Shown: positions 8,326-18,609, counted from the stretch's first letter. The stretch is DNA of 64,000 nt from Microbacterium sp. MYb62 (GCF_002979475.1 NZ_PCOY01000001.1:186001-250000), one strand, 5' to 3'. Numbers and translations: made by a program. Notes: generated by a model from the letters alone, not told the origin.

Positions 8326-11300
8326 TCACACGGCGGAGTCGGGCAGCCCCACCTTCGGCTTCGCCCAGGAGCGGCCGCGCGTGTCCTTGAGGATGTCGTA
8401 CTCGACGTCGACATGCGGCTCGATCGCGCTGTACTTGTCATTGGGAGCGCCGATCACGAGCTGGAAACCGAGCCCCCTCCACGCGCCGATCGCCCGTTTG
8501 GTGAAGTGTGCGTCCGCCTTGATCAGCGCCTCGTCCATGAAGACCGGCGCATAGCGAGGCCGCGCCGCGCCCGCATCCCCGAGCTGATAGCGAAGGGCTG
8601 CGCCGACGATGAACGCGACGAGCTCCTGCGACTCGCCTCCGGATTTCTCCCCGATGTGATCGTAGAGCGCGACGTGCTCGCGTGTCGCGGCGGTGACCCG
8701 CTCCGCGCTCACGCGCACGTGGTTTCGCACGTCGATGAGTTCGGCGAAGTCGGGCGCCGTCCGTCGCATCCGCGCGATGAGGCGGCCCATCTTGCGGTAG
8801 ACGGTCTCCCGTTCGGCATCCGTCGACGCGGCCTCGATCAGGCCCCGGACTTCACGCAGCTCTCGGCGGAAGCGCTTGCGCGCCTCCGACTGATTCTCGC
8901 GCGGGGTGATCTGCAGACGGTGGTCGTCGTCGTAGAACGGCAGCTCCTCCATGATCCGGTTGATGGGATCGATACGGTCCTTGATCTCGCGCAGAGAACG
9001 GCTGAGCGTCGAATCGAGGCTCGTCAGGTCATTCCCCGAGAGCTTGACCAGGCTGTCGCGCCACTCGGCCTCCAGCTCATGGAGCCCATTGGTCTGGAGC
9101 GCCTCGAGGATACCCTCGAACTCCCCGACCGAGGCATCCGGATCCGGGAGGATCGTGAGGTTGTCCCACCGCTCGAGGAATCCCGTCATGAGTCGACGCA
9201 TGCTCTCGCGCTGCTGCTCGTGCGCCTCGGCGGCCTCACGCCGGTCTTCGAGAAGACGCTGCGCTGCGGTGCGGAGGGCGGTGTCCAAGTGGGCCAGCCG
9301 CTGAGATGCGCTCGGGGTGTCCCCCGTCTCGGAGTGCAGGAATCGGCCGTCCAGGAACGCCGCATGCCCATCCCCCAGCTCGACTCCGGAGGCCTTCGCC
9401 GAATCGATCACGCTCTGACACGTGTCGACGTCGTCGGTGACCTGCCCCCAGCGCTCCTGTGTCTGGGCGAGCTCATTGCTCAGTCGCGCCTCCTCGTCGC
9501 GGAGCCGTCCTGCACGAGACCTCAGGTCTTCGGCTCGACGCTTGAGTTGAGCGATCTCGGGGCTGGCCGTCGTGACCTCTGCTTCCACGGCGAGCCAGCG
9601 TTCTCTCTCCGCCTCCACCGCGGCGACATCGATCTGCTCCCAGGTGAGGTCTTCGACCTTCGCGAAGGCGGTCGACCGCGCCTCGATGCGGTCGAGCGCG
9701 GACTCGGCGGCCTGCGCGGAGGACGCGCACTCCTCGTAGCGAGACGCCAGCTGTTGCAGCTGCTCGTCGATCTCGCGCAGCCGACGGTCGTTCGTGAAGC
9801 CCAGCACGTTGGCGCGGCCCTGTCCACCATGGGCGCCTCGGCTCCCCTGAGACATCTGGCCGCTGATCGTGAGCGCCTTCGGGTGCGCGCCCAGCTGCGA
9901 CGGGGAATCGACGCAGACATATCCGAATCGGTCCTGCAGTCGCTGCTGAAGCCACCCGGTGAAAGGGGTCGTCAGATAGTCGAGCCGAGCGGGGAGTGTC
10001 TTCGGGTCGGCATTGCGAACCTCGGAGAGCCCGATGTGGACACCCTCGTAGTTGAGCCGCTCCGGTGTGCGCACGGAGTTGATGGCGGCGCGGAACGAGG
10101 CCAGCTGCTCTGAATCGATCAGGAGCGTCCTGGCGAAGCCGCCGAGCGCGAGGTTGAAGGACTCCCGCCAGGGCTCGAACTCCGTCCGCAGCTCGATGAG
10201 CTCGCCGACGAACGGAAGATCCGACGGGTCGAGTCCGACTGCCTTCGCGAGAAGGGCGCGCGATTCGTCGAGATGCGCCGGGATGCTGCCGCGCACACGG
10301 CTCGTCCGCTCGCGTTCGTCGCGCAACCTCCGGATGTCGGCCTCGATCGTCCTCCGCGCGGTCTCGGCATCGGCGAAGGCTGCGCGCGCGTCGCGAATGT
10401 CGGACTTCGGAGACGGAACCCGAGCACCGGACACGAAGGCCTCGAACTGCGCGGCGTTCTCGACCTCCGCCCCGAGCTCCTGGACGATCGCGTCGAACTT
10501 CGCCCGTTCCCGAGCGACGTCCTCCACACGACGCTCGGCCACTCGGAGCTCGCGCTGCGCGGTCTCGAGGCGGTCGCCACCGGACTGCCGCAGCACATCG
10601 AGGAGCCCTTCGCGCTCGACATCGGCCGCGTCGACGAGCGCACGCTTCTCGCGCACGGCGAGGCTCAGCGCGCGGGAGCGTTCCCCCAGCTCCATCTCGA
10701 CGTCGCGCAGCAGATCCAGACGCCGCTGCGCATTCCAGAGCGCGGCGAGTGAGGCGGGATCGACGAACACACCGACCTCATCGATCACGCGCACGCGTTC
10801 GCCCGCCGCCGCGATGCGCTCCTTGATCCCCCGGATCGGCTCGAGCGCGCTCACCTGCTGTTTCGCGGTGAGCATCCTCGTCCGGGTGCTCTCGAGCTCA
10901 TCGAAATGCGCGACGACGGCATCCGCCGTGGCCATCGTCTCCGGCTCCTCCAGGACGAGCTTCTTGTACAGGTCGTCGACCGTCGTGATCTGCTGGCCTG
11001 CCTGGATCCTCGCGAGAAGGCTGATCGCCTTGGCACCGGAGCCGGCGGCACCGATTCCGAGCACCGCCTGCAGCCGCGCGGAGAACTCGCGATCCGTCGC
11101 CAGCGTCTCCAGTCCCGCGGCGCGCACGGAGGCATCCGCGAGCCGCTGACCCGCCGCCTGCTCCAGACGGCTCAGGTCGAACGCCCCGCTGACGGTCGCC
11201 CGCACACGGGTCGTGTCCTCCAGGGTGCGCGCATCCGCCGGGATGTACCACGCGCGCACCGCGGTGAACCGCGAGCCGTCGTGGTCGAGCCACGTCGTCG

Positions 11301-11685
11301 CGATCGCGCTCCACGTGTCTTCGCCGTCGCCGCGGAGCACGCGGAGCTTCGTGCCGTCTTCCGTGCGGGATTCGTCGATCTTCCCCCGCCCGTAGGAGAG
11401 GATGTTCCGCTGCTCATCCCCACGCGGGCGACCGGTCACCCCGCCGTTGGAGGCGCCGTTGAACGGAGTGGTGTGGGGCATCATCAGCGCGATGTAGGCA
11501 TCCATCAGCGTCGACTTGCCGGAACCGGATCCGCCGCAGAGCAGAGTGGCGTCGGGCGAGAAGCGCACACGGTGGGGTCCGCCGTCGTAGCCGCCCCAGT
11601 TGATCAGCTGCAGCTCCTCCGCGACCCATTGCTGTCCGCGCGAACCCGCGGGGATGAGGCCGAAGAGCGTGTCGACCATGGTCAT
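8326..11685 (-). CDS. jetC: Wadjet SMC-like ATPase JetC (MksB/MukB-like)
   Basis: A 1119-residue SMC-family ATPase, the motor subunit of Wadjet type I complexes, which bind closed circular DNA by loop extrusion. Walker A GGSGSGKS lies at residues 51-58. Long charged coiled coils occupy about 230-470 and 680-960, with a hinge-like stretch between them. The ABC signature SGGES is near 1014-1018 and Walker B APVFMDE near 1046-1052. The start ATG at 11685 overlaps the jetB stop (ATGA) and has ribosome-binding site AAGGAGG. Family, length and neighbours make the identification secure. The JetD nuclease that cuts the trapped plasmid in characterised systems is not encoded next to it. Confidence 0.93.
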   Translation of the reverse strand: MTMVDTLFGLIPAGSRGQQWVAEELQLINWGGYDGGPHRVRFSPDATLLCGGSGSGKSTLMDAYIALMMPHTTPFNGASNGGVTGRPRGDEQRNILSYGRGKIDESRTEDGTKLRVLRGDGEDTWSAIATTWLDHDGSRFTAVRAWYIPADARTLEDTTRVRATVSGAFDLSRLEQAAGQRLADASVRAAGLETLATDREFSARLQAVLGIGAAGSGAKAISLLARIQAGQQITTVDDLYKKLVLEEPETMATADAVVAHFDELESTRTRMLTAKQQVSALEPIRGIKERIAAAGERVRVIDEVGVFVDPASLAALWNAQRRLDLLRDVEMELGERSRALSLAVREKRALVDAADVEREGLLDVLRQSGGDRLETAQRELRVAERRVEDVARERAKFDAIVQELGAEVENAAQFEAFVSGARVPSPKSDIRDARAAFADAETARRTIEADIRRLRDERERTSRVRGSIPAHLDESRALLAKAVGLDPSDLPFVGELIELRTEFEPWRESFNLALGGFARTLLIDSEQLASFRAAINSVRTPERLNYEGVHIGLSEVRNADPKTLPARLDYLTTPFTGWLQQRLQDRFGYVCVDSPSQLGAHPKALTISGQMSQGSRGAHGGQGRANVLGFTNDRRLREIDEQLQQLASRYEECASSAQAAESALDRIEARSTAFAKVEDLTWEQIDVAAVEAERERWLAVEAEVTTASPEIAQLKRRAEDLRSRAGRLRDEEARLSNELAQTQERWGQVTDDVDTCQSVIDSAKASGVELGDGHAAFLDGRFLHSETGDTPSASQRLAHLDTALRTAAQRLLEDRREAAEAHEQQRESMRRLMTGFLERWDNLTILPDPDASVGEFEGILEALQTNGLHELEAEWRDSLVKLSGNDLTSLDSTLSRSLREIKDRIDPINRIMEELPFYDDDHRLQITPRENQSEARKRFRRELREVRGLIEAASTDAERETVYRKMGRLIARMRRTAPDFAELIDVRNHVRVSAERVTAATREHVALYDHIGEKSGGESQELVAFIVGAALRYQLGDAGAARPRYAPVFMDEALIKADAHFTKRAIGAWRGLGFQLVIGAPNDKYSAIEPHVDVEYDILKDTRGRSWAKPKVGLPDSAV

Positions 11686-12344
11686 CGCTCTCCTCCTTCC
11701 TGCGACCGCAGCCAATCGCGCAACTCCTTGAGCGTCTCGGCGCTGAGGACGACCTCGACCAGTGCGCTGATCCGATACCGTCCGCTGGTCTCCTCCTGGA
11801 CGATGCCTTCTCGATCCAGGCGATCCATCGCGTTGCGAATCGCCTTCTGCTGCTTGGCCGTGCCTCCGTCGACATCGGTGAAGTAGCTCAGCACGGTCTG
11901 CTCGAGGTCTTCGATGTCGATGCGGACGGATGCCTCGCCCGCCGCGGACTCGCGTTGATAGACCGTGCGCAGATGCACGAGCACGAGTGTCTCGGCACGC
12001 GTGTAGGGCGCGTCCTTGAGGAGAACCGGCATGTCGATCTCGTCGGAGCGCAGCTGCTGCTTGTAGGCGAATCCCCGGCCGTGGTCGACGACCAGGCGGA
12101 GGTAGAGGTCGTTCAGGCGCGACTCGATCACCTGCTGGTGGTCGAGCAGCAGCGTCCACTCCCGACGGTTGCGCTCCGCGGCGATGAACCGGCGCTGGAG
12201 GATGTGCACGAGCACACGACGAATCTCGGGATCGAGCGTGCCGCGGTCACCGGCGAAGTGCTCCTCGATGTCGCCTTCCATCGGGATCGGGGCGATGAAC
12301 GGGTCGTCGACCGCCGGTTCCGTCACGAGGCTGTCTTCAGGCAT
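11682..12344 (-). CDS. jetB: Wadjet subunit JetB (DUF4194, MksE/MukE-like)
   Basis: A 220-residue winged-helix protein of the DUF4194 family, the KITE-type subunit that bridges the SMC heads through JetA. Recognisable features are [19 protein letters not shown] near residue 40, [19 protein letters not shown] near 64, and the C-terminal winged helix [18 protein letters not shown]. The ATG at 12344 has the upstream GGAAGAAG and overlaps the 3' end of jetA by 8 bp; the stop overlaps jetC by 4 bp. The tight coupling is usual for these complexes and implies fixed stoichiometry. Assignment rests on order, length and motif recall, not on a database search. Confidence 0.9.
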   Translation of the reverse strand: MPEDSLVTEPAVDDPFIAPIPMEGDIEEHFAGDRGTLDPEIRRVLVHILQRRFIAAERNRREWTLLLDHQQVIESRLNDLYLRLVVDHGRGFAYKQQLRSDEIDMPVLLKDAPYTRAETLVLVHLRTVYQRESAAGEASVRIDIEDLEQTVLSYFTDVDGGTAKQQKAIRNAMDRLDREGIVQEETSGRYRISALVEVVLSAETLKELRDWLRSQEGGER

Positions 12345-13800
12345 GTGCTTCTTCCTTCGGGTTGCGCGCCGTGACGGCGCCGAACGCGAAACGTCGTGTG
12401 GAGCCGTCGGGACGCCGCGCTTCGACCACCGACACGGCATCGCTCTCCGTCATCCCGTTGCGGTGTGCGATCTCGAGCAGTCCGACGAGGTCGACGGGAC
12501 GGCGGGTGTCGGCCGCCGCATCGGCGAAGGCCTCCGCGAGGTCGAACTCCTGACCGAGGCCCGCGACGTACTCCTCGAGTTCCGCGTATCGCGGCCCACC
12601 CCACGCTCGTGAGTCGATGTCGACGAACTCGACGTCGACCGCATCTGCGAGAGGCGCGGGGACGGTGGGAGGGCGGATGCTGCTCACCGTCTGTCGGAGG
12701 TGGCCGAGGTCCAACAGCGGGAGGCTGCGCACCGGTGCGGCGCTCGCGCCCGATCCGTCCCAGACGTGGAGCGCGGCGATGACGTCGCGCAGCAGGTCGT
12801 CTATCTGACGGTCCCGCAGCGGATCGTGCGTCTTGACCTGCCCGGTGATCACGTGCGACGCCCGCCGCTGCGCAGCCAGAACCTCTTCGACACCGAGCTC
12901 CACCCGTCGCCCGATCGCATCGAGCTCGGCCCGCTGGGTGGTGTCGAGCATCCTCGCGAACGGCTGCCTCAGGAGGTCGTGCAGTTGCGCCGTGAGCGCA
13001 TCGATGCGGTCGGGATCGCCGATCAGCCGAAGCGCCCCCGCGAACGCGCGACCCTCCGCTGTGGAGTTCATCACGTCCTGCGCGCGCTGGAGGTATTCGC
13101 GCAGCACCTCGCCCGTCGGTCGCTCGTCGCGACGCAGGTGAGCGACGACGTCACGCTGCATGAGCTTCAGCGACTCGGCGACACGTGTGAAGTCGGCTGG
13201 CAGCTCGCGCGCCAGGTGCAGCACGTTCTCCGCTTCCTCGAAGAGTTCCTCATCATCGAGAGGATCGGCCGTGCCGGACTCCTCGATCCGGCCGATCTCC
13301 GCGTCGAGAGCCGCACGTTCCTCACGCAGACGGGCAAGTCGGCGGACCGGGTCGGCTTCGGCACTGTCCGCCAGATGCTCCACGGCTTCGAGAAGGGTGC
13401 GCACCCGCGAGTTGGAGACACGCGTTCTGCCACCGCCCGTCCGTCCCGCGATCTCCAGTGCCTCCACCGCGTGTGCGGACAACCGGTACACCTCGACGTC
13501 ATCGTCGATCTGCTGTACCAGCCAGCCCAGACGCACCCAGTTCCTGGCGACGTCACGACCGGTTCCCGCCGGCACGCGACGATCGTCGTCGTCATACCCT
13601 GCGCCTCGCAGCTCTTCGAGGATCTCGGACAGTTCGGCCTGGGCATCCGCGATCGGGATGGATGCGCGGTCCGCGGTGAACAGGAGCGAGAGCGACGCGA
13701 CGACGAAAGGCGCGAATCGGCCGTGGAGCAGGTCGAGGGTCGGAGTGTTGAATGCGGTGACAGCGCGCGAGTATGCCGCTTCAGCTCGTGTTCCTGTCAC
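12337..13800 (-). CDS. jetA: Wadjet subunit JetA (DUF3375, MksF/MukF-like kleisin)
   Basis: A 487-residue DUF3375 protein, the kleisin that closes the JetC ring. The N-terminal winged helix ([23 protein letters not shown], residues 17-39) is characteristic. An acidic helical middle (about 150-330) and a C-terminal region ending in [19 protein letters not shown] follow. The GTG at 13800 is chosen because the hexamer TAATCT sits 7 nt upstream, the leaderless arrangement; an ATG at 13830 would add ten residues and has no ribosome-binding site. First gene of jetA-jetB-jetC, with the promoter between 13801 and the tRNA-Gln terminator. Confidence 0.9.
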   Translation of the reverse strand: MTGTRAEAAYSRAVTAFNTPTLDLLHGRFAPFVVASLSLLFTADRASIPIADAQAELSEILEELRGAGYDDDDRRVPAGTGRDVARNWVRLGWLVQQIDDDVEVYRLSAHAVEALEIAGRTGGGRTRVSNSRVRTLLEAVEHLADSAEADPVRRLARLREERAALDAEIGRIEESGTADPLDDEELFEEAENVLHLARELPADFTRVAESLKLMQRDVVAHLRRDERPTGEVLREYLQRAQDVMNSTAEGRAFAGALRLIGDPDRIDALTAQLHDLLRQPFARMLDTTQRAELDAIGRRVELGVEEVLAAQRRASHVITGQVKTHDPLRDRQIDDLLRDVIAALHVWDGSGASAAPVRSLPLLDLGHLRQTVSSIRPPTVPAPLADAVDVEFVDIDSRAWGGPRYAELEEYVAGLGQEFDLAEAFADAAADTRRPVDLVGLLEIAHRNGMTESDAVSVVEARRPDGSTRRFAFGAVTARNPKEEAHA

Positions 13801-13807
13801 ACACTCG

Positions 13808-13813
13808 AGATTA
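13808..13813 (-). promoter_or_regulatory. Possible -10 box (TAATCT) of the jetABC operon
   Basis: TAATCT on the minus strand lies 7 nt before the proposed GTG start of jetA, consistent with a leaderless operon. No convincing -35 hexamer is seen. Confidence 0.4.
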
Positions 13814-13930
13814 GTCGGCGCCCTCGACATCCGTTGACAGGGCGCGGGCTGGTGGCGCCGGAGATCGTGTCTTCTCCATGGCACGGCCGCCGACGTCGAC
13901 CTCTCACGAGCTTTCCTCCCGGAAACGAAG

Positions 13931-13957
13931 AAACCCCCGCCTGAGCGGGGGTTTTCA
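13931..13957 (-). terminator. Intrinsic terminator after tRNA-Gln
   Basis: Eight-base arms (ACCCCCGC / GCGGGGGT) around a 4-nt loop, followed on the minus strand by TTCTTCGTTT. It lies just downstream of the tRNA-Gln gene and upstream of jetA, insulating the two units. Confidence 0.8.
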
Positions 13958-13962
13958 TCTTG

Positions 13963-14034
13963 CTGGGGTACCTGGACTCGAACCAAGAATAACGGAACCA
14001 GAAACCGTCGTGTTGCCAATTACACCATACCCCA
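13963..14034 (-). tRNA. tRNA-Gln (anticodon CTG)
   Basis: A 72-nt cloverleaf. The acceptor stem TGGGGTA/TACCCCA has discriminator G, and no CCA is encoded. The T-arm GGTTCGAGTCC and the anticodon loop TTCTGGT give CTG. The innermost anticodon-stem pair (31-39) is T-T rather than Watson-Crick, which is tolerated in some glutamine tRNAs. The gene sits directly upstream of gltX in the same orientation. In actinobacteria tRNA-Gln is charged by GluRS and then amidated by GatCAB, so the proximity is apt but may be accidental. Confidence 0.95.
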
Positions 14035-14066
14035 AGGGCGAAACCGGAGCCTCGCACCGAGAATCA

Positions 14067-14095
14067 AGCCTACCCGAGCGGCGACCGAACACCAA
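14067..14095 (-). promoter_or_regulatory. Probable promoter of tRNA-Gln
   Basis: On the minus strand TTGGTG (14090-14095) and TAGGCT (14067-14072) are separated by exactly 17 nt, about 33 nt before the mature tRNA 5' end. The -35 matches the consensus at only three positions. Confidence 0.4.
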
Positions 14096-14133
14096 AACCG
14101 GCGCTCCGTACCGCCGCCCGGGCGCGTCGCGGC

Positions 14134-15639
14134 TCAGCTCGCGAGGAATGCGGAGAGCGAGCGCAGACGACGCAGGGACTCGTCCTTGCCCAGCAGCTCC
14201 ATCGACTCGAACAGCGGCGGCGAGATCCGACGACCCGTGATGGCCACGCGCGGCGGACCGTAGGCGATGCGCGGCTTGAGCTCGAGCTTCTCGACCAGTT
14301 CGGCGGCCAGCGCCTCCTGGATCTTCTCCGGAGTGAAGTCCATCACCGGCTCGAGAGCCACGACGCACGCGTCGAGCACCTCGGCCGCATTCGCCGGCAG
14401 GCCCTTGAGGGCATCTTCGGCGTAGGTGACCTCGTCTGTGAACAGGAAGCCCACCATGCCGGGCACCTCGCCGAGCAGCTGTACGCGCTCCTGCACGAGA
14501 GGGGCGACGCGGAAGGCCATCACCAGCTGCTCGTGGGTGGGCTCGTCGAAGAGACCCGCAGCGGCGAGATACGGGATCGTCCGCTCGGCGAAGTCCTTCT
14601 CCCCCAGCATCCGGATGTGGTCGCCGTTGATCGACTCGGCCTTCTTCTGGTCGAAGCGCGCCGGATTCGGGTTCACGTTCACGATGTCGAATGCGGCCGT
14701 GAACTCCTCGAGCGAGAACACGTCGCGGTCCGGACCGATCGACCATCCGAGGAGGGCGAGGTAGTTCAGCAGCCCCTCGGGGATGAAGCCGCGATCGCGG
14801 TGCAGGAACAGGTCTGCCTGCGGGTCGCGCTTGGAGAGCTTCTTGTTGCCGGTCTCTCCCAGCACGAGCGGCATGTGGGCGAAGCGCGGCACGAACGTCG
14901 TGACACCCGCATCGATCAGGGCCGCATACAGCGAGAGCTGGCGCGCGGTCGACGGCATGAGGTCCTCGCCGCGCAGCACGTGGGTGATGCCCATGAGCGC
15001 GTCGTCGACCGGGTTCACGAACGTGTACAGCGGCACGCCGTTCGGCCGCACGACCACGAAATCGGGGAACGAGCCCGCCGGGAAGGTGACCTCGCCGCGG
15101 ATGAGGTCGATGTAGGTGACGTCCTCGTCCGGCACGCGCAGACGCAGGGCGGGCTGGCGGCCCTCGGCGCGGAACGCCGCCTTCTGCTCGTCGGTGAGGT
15201 CGCGGTCGAAGTTGTCATACCCGAGCTGCTTGGCGCGGCCGGCGGCCTCGTTGCGCGCGTCGATCTCCTCGGCCGTGGAGTAGCTCTCGTAGAGGGCCCC
15301 CGTCGCGATGAGCTTGTCGATCACCTCGCGGTAGATGTCATGACGCTCCGATTGCCGGTAGGGAGCGTGGGGTCCGCCGACCTCGACGCCCTCATCCCAG
15401 TCGATCTTGAGCCAGGTGAGCGCGTCGATGAGCTGGCGGAAGCTCTCCTCGCTGTCACGGGCGGCATCGGTGTCCTCGATGCGGAACACCATCTTCCCGC
15501 CGTTGTGGCGGGCGTAGGCCCAGTTGTAGAGAGCCGTGCGGACCATGCCGACGTGCGGCAGTCCGGTCGGCGAGGGGCAGAAGCGGACGCGGACGTCGGC
15601 ACCACTGACAGTCGTGGTGAGGGGGTGAGGGGTAGCCAT
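14134..15639 (-). CDS. gltX: Glutamyl-tRNA synthetase
   Basis: Class I aminoacyl-tRNA synthetase that charges tRNA-Glu and, in bacteria lacking GlnRS, tRNA-Gln. The 501-residue length is standard. The HIGH-like signature is in [20 protein letters not shown] (residues 21-40), the KMSKS-like motif is NKKLSKRD near 267-274, and the anticodon-binding C-terminal domain spans about 330-501. The start [20 protein letters not shown] agrees with the family. It is followed 99 bp downstream by tRNA-Gln on the same strand. No gatCAB genes are in the window. Confidence 0.97.
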   Translation of the reverse strand: MATPHPLTTTVSGADVRVRFCPSPTGLPHVGMVRTALYNWAYARHNGGKMVFRIEDTDAARDSEESFRQLIDALTWLKIDWDEGVEVGGPHAPYRQSERHDIYREVIDKLIATGALYESYSTAEEIDARNEAAGRAKQLGYDNFDRDLTDEQKAAFRAEGRQPALRLRVPDEDVTYIDLIRGEVTFPAGSFPDFVVVRPNGVPLYTFVNPVDDALMGITHVLRGEDLMPSTARQLSLYAALIDAGVTTFVPRFAHMPLVLGETGNKKLSKRDPQADLFLHRDRGFIPEGLLNYLALLGWSIGPDRDVFSLEEFTAAFDIVNVNPNPARFDQKKAESINGDHIRMLGEKDFAERTIPYLAAAGLFDEPTHEQLVMAFRVAPLVQERVQLLGEVPGMVGFLFTDEVTYAEDALKGLPANAAEVLDACVVALEPVMDFTPEKIQEALAAELVEKLELKPRIAYGPPRVAITGRRISPPLFESMELLGKDESLRRLRSLSAFLAS

Positions 15640-15692
15640 AGCCCTTCGATTCTACGGGGACCCCCACCGCGGCGGTGGCGGAACGAGACCTC

Positions 15693-16457
15693 TCAGTGGC
15701 TTCTGCTCACGGCGACCGCGGCGCGGTGCTCCAGGGGCAGGACACCGTCCACGCTGCGCTCGTCGACGACGCGTTCGAATGCTGCACGGAAGCGCCGTCG
15801 CTCCTCCGGGCCGAGCGCGGCGTAGAGGGCGCCGGCGCCGGCGACGCCGCCCTCGACGGATCGCCAGAGCGCGTCGGGTGCCGCGTTCCAGGTCCACTCG
15901 TGCTCGGTGACGGAGACCTGCACGAGACCCGCCTCCCGCAGCATCCGTCCGAAGCCGTCCGCCGTCCGCTCGAACTCCTGGTCTGCAGGAAGCCGCGCGC
16001 CCGCGAATGCCACGACCTCGGCATGCGCGGTGATCTCGGCCCACAGCCAGGAGGGCGAGAGAGTCCAGGTCGTCGCCACGACGGCGCCCCGGCTCACGCG
16101 TCGCAGTTCGGCAGCCGATGCGCGCGGAGTTCCCACGTGGTTCAGCACGAAGTTCGCCACGACGACGTCGAAAGCGCCGTCGATGAACGGCAGCTCCGGC
16201 AGGGCGGCGTCGATCGTCTCGATCACCGGATGCCGTCGCCGAGATGCCGCGCGCATGGTCGCCTCGGGCTCGCAGGCCATGACGGTCCATCCCTCAGCGG
16301 ACCAGGCGGCGGCGAGCCTGCCGTCTCCGGCACCGACATCGAGCAGGCGACGGCCGCCCGGCTCCCCCAGCGTGTCCCGCATCGCGGGAAAGGTGCCGGC
16401 GCAGAGCGCGGCGTAGGAGGCGGAGTACGCCTCGCCGACGCCGATCCAGTCCTTCAT
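15693..16457 (-). CDS. SAM-dependent class I methyltransferase
   Basis: A 254-residue Rossmann methyltransferase. The SAM-binding motif I LLDVGAGDGRLAAAW is near residues 38-52, the acidic post-I residue is in ACEPEATM, and motif IV lies in FDVVVANFVLNHVG near 100-113. The substrate is unknown; the fold subclass (Methyltransf_11-like) covers small molecules and lipids. The ATG at 16457 overlaps the stop of the upstream MFS gene by 4 bp (ATGA), so it is translationally coupled to an exporter and a fumarylacetoacetase-like enzyme. The trio may act on one metabolite, which is inference from overlap alone. Confidence 0.85.
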   Translation of the reverse strand: MKDWIGVGEAYSASYAALCAGTFPAMRDTLGEPGGRRLLDVGAGDGRLAAAWSAEGWTVMACEPEATMRAASRRRHPVIETIDAALPELPFIDGAFDVVVANFVLNHVGTPRASAAELRRVSRGAVVATTWTLSPSWLWAEITAHAEVVAFAGARLPADQEFERTADGFGRMLREAGLVQVSVTEHEWTWNAAPDALWRSVEGGVAGAGALYAALGPEERRRFRAAFERVVDERSVDGVLPLEHRAAVAVSRSH

Positions 16458-17713
16458 CGTGCCCCCGCGCGCGCCAGCGGCGACAGCGCCACGATCGCGA
16501 CGACGAGCACGAAGGCGGCGATACCGAGTCCCGCGTACTGGAAGTTCGCGAGCACCACTCCGGCCAGCACGGAGCCCGCCGCGGCGGACAGGCTCATCAG
16601 CGAGTCGCTGCGGCCCTGGCGGCGCGTGCGCAGCTCCGGTGCGGAGGCCTCGGTGAGCAGGGCGGCACCGGCCACCGTCGCCGCGCTCCAGCCCAGTCCG
16701 AGCAGGATGAGGGCGACCATCACGCCCCAGGCCTCCGTCCCCGTGAACACGGCGAACGCGAGAGCCCCTGCGAGCAGCACCTGACCCAGCAGGACCACCC
16801 GAAGGCGACCCCATCGATCCGCGAGCACGCCGAACACGGGTGACAGCGCGTACATGCCGCCGACGTGGAGGGCGATCGTGATTCCGACCAGGGCGGACAC
16901 ATCAGCCGGGGTCGCCGCCATCCCGTTCGCACCATGCGCCATGTGCGAGAGGTGAACCGGGGTCATCGCCATCACCGAGGCCATCACGACGTGCGACCCG
17001 GCGACCGCGAAGATCGCATAGCGCGCCACCCGCGGCCTGTCGACGACCGTCAGCCCGGTCGCGGCAGCTGCCGCTTTCGCCAGTCGCTGCGCCGCCAGGA
17101 GCGGATCCGGACGGAGCGCGACGAGGTAGAGCACGAGGGCCGCGCACTGGGCGACGAACGAGAACAGGTACGAACCGGTCTGCGGCGGCATCCCGATCGC
17201 CGCACCGACGATCTCGCCGGGCCCGAGCAGCAGCGGACCGGCGACTCCGCCGATGGTCGTCGACCAGACGACGATCGAGAGATCTCGGCCACGATGCCGA
17301 GGAGCAGCCAGATCGGTTGCGGCGAATCGCGACTGGAGGTTGCCGGCGTTGCCGGCGCCGATCATCAGGATGCCCGCGAGCAGCAGAGGGAAGATCCTCA
17401 GCGAAGCGGCGAGGATGACGACCGCGATGCCGACGAGCGCGAAGAGGTTCCCCAGCGTCAGCGCACGGCGGCGCCCGACGCGCGCGGCCAGGCGCGCCAG
17501 CGGGATCGCGCACAGCGCGGCTCCCAGGGTGACCGATGCCGTCGCGAGTCCGGAAAGCGCGTCGCTCCCCGAGATGTCCGCGGCCAGGAGCGCGCCGAGC
17601 GAGACCGTGGCACCGAAGGCGATACCGCCGAGCACCTGCCCGAGCGACAGCACCAGCACCGTGCGCCGCTGAACGGCCGTCTGCTGCGCCGCCGTCAGGG
17701 CGACATCGGTCAT
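16454..17713 (-). CDS. MFS transporter
   Basis: A 419-residue major facilitator with about 12 membrane helices. Motif A is represented by LARLAARVGRRRALTLGN near residues 72-89 and by GVLADRWGRLRVVLLGQ in the second half. The central segment (DPLLAAQRLAKAAAAATGLTVVDRPRVA) divides the halves. Substrate is not identifiable. Its ATG overlaps the stop of the fumarylacetoacetase-like gene (ATGA at 17710-17713) and its own stop overlaps the methyltransferase start, so it is the middle gene of a three-gene coupled unit. Confidence 0.87.
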   Translation of the reverse strand: MTDVALTAAQQTAVQRRTVLVLSLGQVLGGIAFGATVSLGALLAADISGSDALSGLATASVTLGAALCAIPLARLAARVGRRRALTLGNLFALVGIAVVILAASLRIFPLLLAGILMIGAGNAGNLQSRFAATDLAAPRHRGRDLSIVVWSTTIGGVAGPLLLGPGEIVGAAIGMPPQTGSYLFSFVAQCAALVLYLVALRPDPLLAAQRLAKAAAAATGLTVVDRPRVARYAIFAVAGSHVVMASVMAMTPVHLSHMAHGANGMAATPADVSALVGITIALHVGGMYALSPVFGVLADRWGRLRVVLLGQVLLAGALAFAVFTGTEAWGVMVALILLGLGWSAATVAGAALLTEASAPELRTRRQGRSDSLMSLSAAAGSVLAGVVLANFQYAGLGIAAFVLVVAIVALSPLARAGAR

Positions 17714-18486
17714 GGCGCAGGGACGGCGTCGCGCGCGATGTTGCGCAGAATTCCCAATCCCGAGATCTCCACCTCGACGACGTCTCCTGCGTCGAACGTG
17801 CCGACGCCGGCCGGCGTGCCCGTCATGATGACATCACCCGGGAGCAGCGTGAAGACGGCAGAGGCGTACTCGATGATCGCGGGGACGGAGTGGATCATGT
17901 CGGTGAGCGGAGCGTGCTGACGCACCTCGCCGTTCACCCGCGTCTCGATGGTCGCCGTCGCCGGATCGAAGTCGGTCTCGATCACGGGCCCGAGCGGGCA
18001 GAAAGTGTCGAAGCCCTTGGCTCGCGCCCACTGGCCATCCTTGCGCTGCAGGTCTCGTGCGGTCACGTCGTTCCCGATCGTGTAGCCGAGCACGTAGTCG
18101 AGGGCGTTCTCGGCCTTCACGTTCTTCGCGATCTTGCCGATGACCACCACGAGCTCGCCCTCGTATTCGGTGCGCTCGGACAGGGTCGGGCGCACGATCG
18201 CGTCACCGGGCCCGATCACCGCGGTGTTCGGCTTCAGGAACAGCAGCGGCTCCTCCGGAGCCACTCCCCCCATCTCGGCCGCGTGATCGTGGTAGTTCTT
18301 GCCGACGCAGACCACCTTGGACCGCGGGATCACGGGCGCGAGCAGCGCGGCATCCGCCAGCGGCACGCGCGCACCGGTGGTCTCGTACCCGGTGAACATC
18401 GGATCTCCGGCGAGCACCACGAGCTCGCGCTCGTCGATGATCCCGTACATGATGGCTTCGTCGTGGCTGAACCGGGCGATCTTCAT
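17710..18486 (-). CDS. Fumarylacetoacetate hydrolase family protein
   Basis: A 258-residue FAH-fold enzyme of the type that hydrolyses or decarboxylates 2-oxo compounds (acylpyruvases, oxaloacetate decarboxylases). Conserved family stretches are VCVGKNYHDHAAEM near residues 65-78, EPLLFLKPNTAVIGPGD near 85, the metal-binding pair YEGELVVVIGK near 114, and IMTGTPAGVG near 223. The ATG at 18486 is preferred since MKIARFSHDE is the usual N-terminus; an ATG at 18507 adds seven residues. It lies downstream of a large intergenic palindrome and is the first gene of the coupled FAH-MFS-methyltransferase unit. The substrate is not determined. Confidence 0.9.
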   Translation of the reverse strand: MKIARFSHDEAIMYGIIDERELVVLAGDPMFTGYETTGARVPLADAALLAPVIPRSKVVCVGKNYHDHAAEMGGVAPEEPLLFLKPNTAVIGPGDAIVRPTLSERTEYEGELVVVIGKIAKNVKAENALDYVLGYTIGNDVTARDLQRKDGQWARAKGFDTFCPLGPVIETDFDPATATIETRVNGEVRQHAPLTDMIHSVPAIIEYASAVFTLLPGDVIMTGTPAGVGTFDAGDVVEVEISGLGILRNIARDAVPAP

Positions 18487-18520
18487 GGGATCCAGCCTAC
18501 CGAGCACGCCGGGAACAACC

Positions 18521-18596
18521 GAGACCCACGGTCCTCGCCGACACCCACCGTCCCGGACGTCCGGGACGTTGGGGGTCGGCCAGACGCGCGGGTCTC
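18521..18596. repeat. 76-bp concentric quasi-palindrome between ilvE and the FAH-family gene
   Basis: Both halves fold back on the same axis (18558/18559). The centre is a perfect 18-bp palindrome GTCCCGGACGTCCGGGAC at 18550-18567. Further out CCGAC/GTCGG (18538-18542 and 18575-18579) and the outer arms GAGACCC/GGGTCTC (18521-18527, 18590-18596) are on the same centre. By eye 31 of 38 base pairs can form. It has no T-run, though TTGTT follows on the minus strand. It may terminate ilvE transcription or be a repetitive extragenic palindrome. Confidence 0.85.
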
Positions 18597-18609
18597 GCCG
18601 GCGGGATGC

